Assembly (NCBI RefSeq): GCF_001561955.1
Contig: NZ_CP014223.1
Location: 186,001-250,000 of the forward strand
Direction: 5' to 3'
Origin: Anaerotignum propionicum DSM 1682
GTDB lineage: Bacteria; Bacillota; Clostridia; Lachnospirales; Anaerotignaceae
DNA: 64,000 nt
Shown one piece after another: positions 59,997-64,000 of this stretch; the stretch's first letter is position 1; each line of letters opens with the position of its first letter. The notes under the pieces were generated by a model, which was given only the letters and a program-made list of their open reading frames with translations, made no database searches and was not told where the DNA came from. Both the position numbers and the translations under genes were made by a program.

Positions 59997-60542
59997 ATGG
60001 TATATAACATCATCGGAAAAAACATTGACGTATGGGACAAGACAAAGGAATCAGTAGAGCGTAAGATGGATCGTATTGAAAAGCTGTTTCCCCAAGATGT
60101 AGCAGCTACGATTACCCTAAGTCTGGAGAAACTTGTTTCAACCGTAGAAGTGACGATTCCTATGAACAAAAGACTGATTCGTGCAGAGGTGAGTGATTCA
60201 GATATGTTGGCAGCAATGGATAAAGCTGTAGATATTCTGGAGTCACAAATTGTACGTTATAAAAAACGTATGCGCACAAGGGTACGTCAGAACGGTGAGA
60301 GCCAAATGGAGGAATATCGTGCAATTCTAGTTCCTGAGACCAGTTTGGACGAGGAACCATTGTTCAAAATTGAAAAAGTAAAGCATTTTGAAGTAAAACC
60401 CATGGATGCCGAGGAAGCAGTTATGGAAATGGAGTTGATTGGTCATAGCTTCTTTGTTTTCAGAAACGGAGAGACAGACGAGTTAAATGTTGTTTATAAA
60501 AGAAAAAATGGTTCTTATGGATTAATTGAACCGGAATTTTAA
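59997..60542 (+). CDS. hpf: Ribosome hibernation-promoting factor (long form)
   Basis: A 181-residue long-form HPF. The N-terminal S30AE domain (VYNIIGKNIDVWDKTKESVE) blocks the decoding centre, and the C-terminal dimerisation domain (about 125-181, AEEAVMEMELIGHSFFVFRN) makes 100S ribosome dimers in resting cells. A tract of Arg/Lys (YKKRMRTRVRQNG) links them. ATG 59997 has AAGGGAG upstream. Gene order is otherwise ordinary. A GTCGAC hairpin follows the stop. Confidence 0.95.
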   Translation: MVYNIIGKNIDVWDKTKESVERKMDRIEKLFPQDVAATITLSLEKLVSTVEVTIPMNKRLIRAEVSDSDMLAAMDKAVDILESQIVRYKKRMRTRVRQNGESQMEEYRAILVPETSLDEEPLFKIEKVKHFEVKPMDAEEAVMEMELIGHSFFVFRNGETDELNVVYKRKNGSYGLIEPEF

Positions 60543-60570
60543 TATGAAGTTAGGGTAATATTTCACCTAT

Positions 60571-60600
60571 AGAGGGTGTCGACAACGTCGACACCCTCTC
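60571..60600 (+). terminator. GTCGAC hairpin after hpf
   Basis: GAGGGTGTCGAC pairs with GTCGACACCCTC around a 3-nt loop. A T-run is missing, so termination may be weak. It is nearly the same as 27487-27514. Confidence 0.65.
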
Positions 60601-60803
60601 TCAGATTTATAGATGAAAACATAGAAAAGAATTTTTTTGTCTTATGTTGCTTTGTACGAGTCGAAAGGGATAATTATATCCCTATTTTTATGGGCTGTTT
60701 TGCTGCTGATTTTTGATGGCAGGCTAAGAAAAATCTCGAATTAATATATGGTTTATGTTATGATGAAGAACGTAAGAATGGGGAAACATAATGGAGGACA
60801 GAT

Positions 60804-61388
60804 ATGGCAAAATTATATTTTAAATATGGTGTGATGGGAAGTTCAAAATCCGCCCAGGCTTTAATTACGAAATTCAATTATGAAGAGCAAGGCATGCGGG
60901 TATGGCTGATTAAGCCTGCAAAAGATACAAGAGATGGACTGGAAATCGTTCGCAGCCGCATTGGTTTGGAGGAAAAAGGAGATGCTTTTGATCAGGAAGT
61001 TGATTTATTTGGCGTATTCCAAGAGCGAGAAAAGGAATTTTACGAGGTAATTATTGTCGATGAGGCCCAGTTTTTAGCCCCTAGTCAGGTTGAGCAGCTG
61101 CGTGACATTGTGGATATCTATAACGTTCCTGTTTTGTGCTTTGGGCTCAGGACGGATTTTCGTACAAAGCTTTTTCCTGGAAGCGCAAGATTGTTGGAGT
61201 TGGCGGATTCTATTTCAGAATTGAAAACAATTTGTGCCTGCGGGAAAAAGGCTACGGTAAATGCCAGATTAGACCAAGAGGGTCATGTGATTACCCAAGG
61301 TGAGCAGGTTTTTTTGGGTGGGAACGAAAGCTATCGCCCCATGTGTTATCGTTGTTGGAAAAAAGCAATTCATAAGGAGACTGAATAA
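60804..61388 (+). CDS. tdk: Thymidine kinase
   Basis: A 194-residue type II thymidine kinase of the salvage pathway (thymidine + ATP to dTMP). The P-loop is YGVMGSSKSAQ, a variant of GPMFSGKS seen in some Firmicutes. VIIVDEAQFL is Walker B and the catalytic base region. The zinc site has two Cys pairs (CACGKK and CYRCW). GGAGGACAGAT precedes the ATG. The stop TAA overlaps the next ATG by one base, coupling it with an HD nucleotidase that can act on the same nucleotides. Confidence 0.94.
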   Translation: MAKLYFKYGVMGSSKSAQALITKFNYEEQGMRVWLIKPAKDTRDGLEIVRSRIGLEEKGDAFDQEVDLFGVFQEREKEFYEVIIVDEAQFLAPSQVEQLRDIVDIYNVPVLCFGLRTDFRTKLFPGSARLLELADSISELKTICACGKKATVNARLDQEGHVITQGEQVFLGGNESYRPMCYRCWKKAIHKETE

Positions 61389-61957
61389 TGACAGAGCAGG
61401 AGTTTTTTAACTTTATTCATACGGCAGAAAATTTAAAAAATAATACCCGCCATTCCGTTACAAGCCAAGGCAGGCCAGAGAGCGTGGCAGAGCATAGCTG
61501 GCGTGTATCGCTGATGGCTCTTTTGCTGGAGGATGAGATTGCGGGAGCAGATTTTAATAAAATTATACGGATGTGTATACTCCATGATTTGGGAGAGGCA
61601 ATTACAGGGGATATACCCTCATTTTTAAAAACCGAGGCAGATTCTGCCCATGAGGATCAGGTGGTTTTTCGGTTGATGGATACGCTACCACAGCCGCAAC
61701 GGGATAAATGCAAGGTTTTATTTGAGGAAATGCTGGCTTTGGAAACAAAAGAGGCCAAAATTTATAAAGCGTTGGATAAGCTTGAGGCAGTCATTCAGCA
61801 TAATGAGGCACCCCTTTCCAGTTGGCTGCCTTTGGAATACGAATTAAATCAGACCTACGGCAAAGAAGAGGCCGAAAGAGCGGATGAGGTTATATTACGT
61901 TTGCGTTTGGCAGAAATAGAACGCACAAAAAAGAAAATTGAGACAGAACATGCATAA
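61388..61957 (+). CDS. HD-domain 5'-deoxynucleotidase-like protein (YfbR/HDDC2 group)
   Basis: A 189-residue HD hydrolase. The metal-binding residues H36 (AEHSWRV), H66 and D67 (ILHDLGEAITGDIP) and D130 (KALDKLEAV) can be seen, and E70 and D75 occupy the positions important in the YfbR deoxyribonucleotidase group. The likely activity is removal of phosphate from dNMPs. It starts on the last base of the tdk stop codon, a strict translational link. A kinase and a phosphatase for the same nucleotide may together tune dTMP levels. The name is from motif pattern only. Confidence 0.87.
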   Translation: MTEQEFFNFIHTAENLKNNTRHSVTSQGRPESVAEHSWRVSLMALLLEDEIAGADFNKIIRMCILHDLGEAITGDIPSFLKTEADSAHEDQVVFRLMDTLPQPQRDKCKVLFEEMLALETKEAKIYKALDKLEAVIQHNEAPLSSWLPLEYELNQTYGKEEAERADEVILRLRLAEIERTKKKIETEHA

Positions 61958-61981
61958 GCCTATGAAAGGGGGAATGTATTT

Positions 61982-63328
61982 ATGGGAAAAGAACAAAAAA
62001 TACATTTGCGCCTCTCAAATCTGCAAATTGTTGCATTGGGGTATTTTATTGTGGCAGTTGTGGGAACGGTGCTGCTTTTGCTTCCCATTTCTTCTGCTGA
62101 GGGAAAAACCACTCTCCTAGAGGCTCTGTTTACGGCTGTTTCTGCATCCTGCGTAACAGGGCTTGTTTTGGTAGATACCAGCATACACTGGACGTTGTTC
62201 GGTCAGCTTGTTATTTTATTACTGATTCAGGTAGGCGGAATGGGGTTTATGACAATTGGCATACGGTTTTTGTTGTTGGTACGGCATAAAATTAGCTTGC
62301 GTGAGCGGGAGGTAATGGTAGAAAGCATCAATGCCTCTCAATTGGGTGGCATAGTAAATTTGACAAGTAAAATATTTAAGTGGACACTTTTGTTTGAAGG
62401 GATAGGTGCAGTATTATTGGCAATCCGCTTTATTCCTGAGTTTGGACTGAAAAAGGGATTGTTTTACAGCATCTTTCATGCCGTGTCTGCTTTTTGTAAC
62501 GCAGGGTTTGATTTGATGGGGATAAAGAAGCCCTTTGATTCCATGGTTTCCTATTCCAACGATGTATTGGTAAGTGGTACGTTGATGCTTTTAATTATCA
62601 TTGGCGGAATTGGTTTTTTTGTCTGGGACGATATCAACACCCATGGTTTTCGTTGGAAACGGTATATGCTGCATACAAAAATTGTACTGACTTGCTCCGT
62701 TGTTTTGGTGATTGGCGGAGGCTTGCTATTTTTTCTTCTGGAAGGCAGAGCAACAGGGGTAGAAATGGGTGTAGGGGAACGGATTTTAACAGCGCTGTTT
62801 CAATCTGTTACCTGTCGAACAGCAGGGTATAATACCATTGACACAGGGGCTATGAGCCAAGGGAGCAAGGTGCTTTCTATGCTTTTGATGTTTATTGGGG
62901 GTAGCCCGGGATCAACGGCAGGTGGCATTAAAACAACGACTCTGTCAGTATTCATTCTGTATACGGTTTGCGGCATCAAAAGAGAAGGACGGGCAACTGC
63001 TTTTGGAAGAACCCTTCCTAGAGATTCTGTTGAAAAGGCGGTTTCTATTTTTACCATTAGCTTGGGACTGGCTTTAACGGCTACCTTGTTTATCTGTGCA
63101 ATGCAGCCATTTGCTGGAGTTGATGTGCTGTTTGAGGTATTTTCGGCCCTGGGAACGGTGGGTTTAACCACAGGGATAACCCGAGAGTTGGCGCCTGCCA
63201 GTGCATACGTAATTACAATATTGATGTTTTTAGGGCGGGTGGGCAGTGTATCCTTAGCCACAGCATTGCTGGAAAAAAAGGCAAGGCCTCCCGTGACATC
63301 ACCCGAAGAAAAAATAATGATTGGGTAA
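61982..63328 (+). CDS. ktrB: KtrB/TrkH-family potassium uptake pore
   Basis: A 448-residue potassium transporter built from four M1-P-M2 units. All four selectivity-filter glycine regions are visible: SASCVTGLVL, SAFCNAGFDL, SVTCRTAGYNT and SALGTVGLTTG. Size matches KtrB rather than the longer TrkH. AAAGGGGG precedes the ATG. It follows the HD gene by 24 bp and is followed after 11 bp by its regulator ktrA, so the pair forms a Ktr-type system driven by Na+ or membrane potential. Confidence 0.94.
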   Translation: MGKEQKIHLRLSNLQIVALGYFIVAVVGTVLLLLPISSAEGKTTLLEALFTAVSASCVTGLVLVDTSIHWTLFGQLVILLLIQVGGMGFMTIGIRFLLLVRHKISLREREVMVESINASQLGGIVNLTSKIFKWTLLFEGIGAVLLAIRFIPEFGLKKGLFYSIFHAVSAFCNAGFDLMGIKKPFDSMVSYSNDVLVSGTLMLLIIIGGIGFFVWDDINTHGFRWKRYMLHTKIVLTCSVVLVIGGGLLFFLLEGRATGVEMGVGERILTALFQSVTCRTAGYNTIDTGAMSQGSKVLSMLLMFIGGSPGSTAGGIKTTTLSVFILYTVCGIKREGRATAFGRTLPRDSVEKAVSIFTISLGLALTATLFICAMQPFAGVDVLFEVFSALGTVGLTTGITRELAPASAYVITILMFLGRVGSVSLATALLEKKARPPVTSPEEKIMIG

Positions 63329-63339
63329 GGTGAGTTGGA

Positions 63340-63984
63340 ATGAAATCATTTTTAATCATTGGCATGGGCTCTTTTGGGCATCACTTATGCCGAAGCTTGG
63401 AAAGGCAAAATTGCGAAATTATGATTGTTGACGAGAGGCAGGAGTATCTTGAAGATATGCTTCCTTATGTTACCAGTGCAAAAATTGGGGATTGCACCAA
63501 CCCAGAGGTTTTGCGCAGTTTTGATATTACGTCCTTTGATGCCTGCTTTGTTAGTGTAGGTAGCAGTTTTCAAAATAGCTTGCAAATTACCAGTTTATTG
63601 AAGGAGCTGGGGGCGAAAAAAGTTTACAGCAAGGCTGATGAGGATATACAAGCAAAGTTTTTGCTGCGCAACGGCGCGGATGAGGTGATTTATCCCGAAA
63701 AAGACGGAGCGGAGCGAATTGCCATTCGTGTCAGCTCGGACAATATTTTTGATTCCATTGAAATTTCCGAGGGGTATTATATTATGGAGATCCAGCCTCG
63801 TCGGGAATGGTTTGGAAAAACTATTCAAGAATTGAATTTTCGCAAAAAGTATCGTTTGAATATTATGGCTGTAAAAAGAGATAAGGAACTTTTTCCCATG
63901 CCTGGTTTAAATTATGAATTTTCTGAAGGAGAGCACCTCATGGTTCTGGGTCATATTGATGATATCAGAAAGGTAACAAAATAG
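63340..63984 (+). CDS. ktrA: KtrA/TrkA-family potassium uptake regulator
   Basis: A 214-residue cytosolic regulator. The N-terminal RCK Rossmann fold starts FLIIGMGSFGHHLCRSL with the GMGSFG nucleotide loop and continues with IVDER and VYSKADED; the C-terminal RCK_C domain (about 135-214) has ISEGYYIMEIQPR and EFSEGEHLMVLG. It binds ATP/ADP or NAD(H) and gates KtrB. GTGAG precedes the ATG, a modest site. The gene is complete; 16 bp remain before the window edge. Confidence 0.94.
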   Translation: MKSFLIIGMGSFGHHLCRSLERQNCEIMIVDERQEYLEDMLPYVTSAKIGDCTNPEVLRSFDITSFDACFVSVGSSFQNSLQITSLLKELGAKKVYSKADEDIQAKFLLRNGADEVIYPEKDGAERIAIRVSSDNIFDSIEISEGYYIMEIQPRREWFGKTIQELNFRKKYRLNIMAVKRDKELFPMPGLNYEFSEGEHLMVLGHIDDIRKVTK

Positions 63985-64000
63985 TTTTACAAAACTCCAT

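Noticed and set aside
1-64000. CRISPR array, insertion sequence or prophage
   Set aside because: No regularly spaced direct repeats, transposase, integrase or phage structural gene was seen anywhere in the window.

Overview
The window looks like chromosomal DNA of an anaerobic, endospore-forming, low-to-moderate G+C Firmicute, most likely class Clostridia (Lachnospirales or Anaerotignum-like by inference). Supporting signs are sporulation genes (spoIID, a spoIIQ-like gene, gerW, a YhcN/YlaJ lipoprotein, a CotS-like protein), Rex, SLH surface protein, bacteriohemerythrin, a minimal SufC-SufB pair, strong AGGAGG ribosome sites and many rho-independent terminators. No rRNA, phage, insertion sequence or CRISPR array was seen. 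There is one tRNA gene.

Layout. 0-10 kb: the end of cstA, gltX, a minus-strand deoD-rlmI pair, a lysine-riboswitch-controlled NhaC-family transporter, bacteriohemerythrin, nfo, ogt, and folT behind a tetrahydrofolate riboswitch. 10-20 kb: a sufC-sufB-lepB operon with two small genes, a DUF1858 protein, a TPR-like protein, an ABC-F ATPase divergent from rex, and LysE and MATE exporters. 20-28 kb: a MerR regulator with a classical 19-bp-spacer promoter, a complete branched-chain amino acid ABC operon (livJHMGF), thyA-folA, and cca. 28-36 kb: tRNA-Lys, a CotS-like protein followed by a strongly structured 400-bp gap, a PEGA protein, phosphoglucomutase and putP.

36-42 kb: a compact minus-strand operon (small gene, DUF1461, DUF2953, GerW, a stand-alone Card1/Can2-like CARF nuclease, TetR), then a half-size TauE pair and a Tyr/Gly-rich lipoprotein. 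42-51 kb: malQ, asnB, a frameshifted EamA transporter, an iron alcohol dehydrogenase, a CPCC-domain reading frame with no start codon, and ychF. 51-64 kb: a spore lipoprotein behind a sigma-G-like promoter, a 917-residue SLH protein, a radical SAM protein, spoIID-spoIIQ, a macrodomain protein, a cluster of six DnaA-box-like sites in an AT-rich gap, hpf, tdk with an HD nucleotidase, and ktrB-ktrA.

Themes: folate and thymidylate supply (folT, thyA, folA, tdk, HD nucleotidase), amino acid transport (lysine-type, proline, branched-chain), redox control (rex, Fe-S assembly, hemerythrin) and sporulation. The most unusual items are the CARF nuclease co-transcribed with a sporulation gene and away from any CRISPR locus, the origin-like DnaA-box cluster, and the structured RNA region after the CotS-like gene. 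All functional calls are from reading the sequence; no database search was run.
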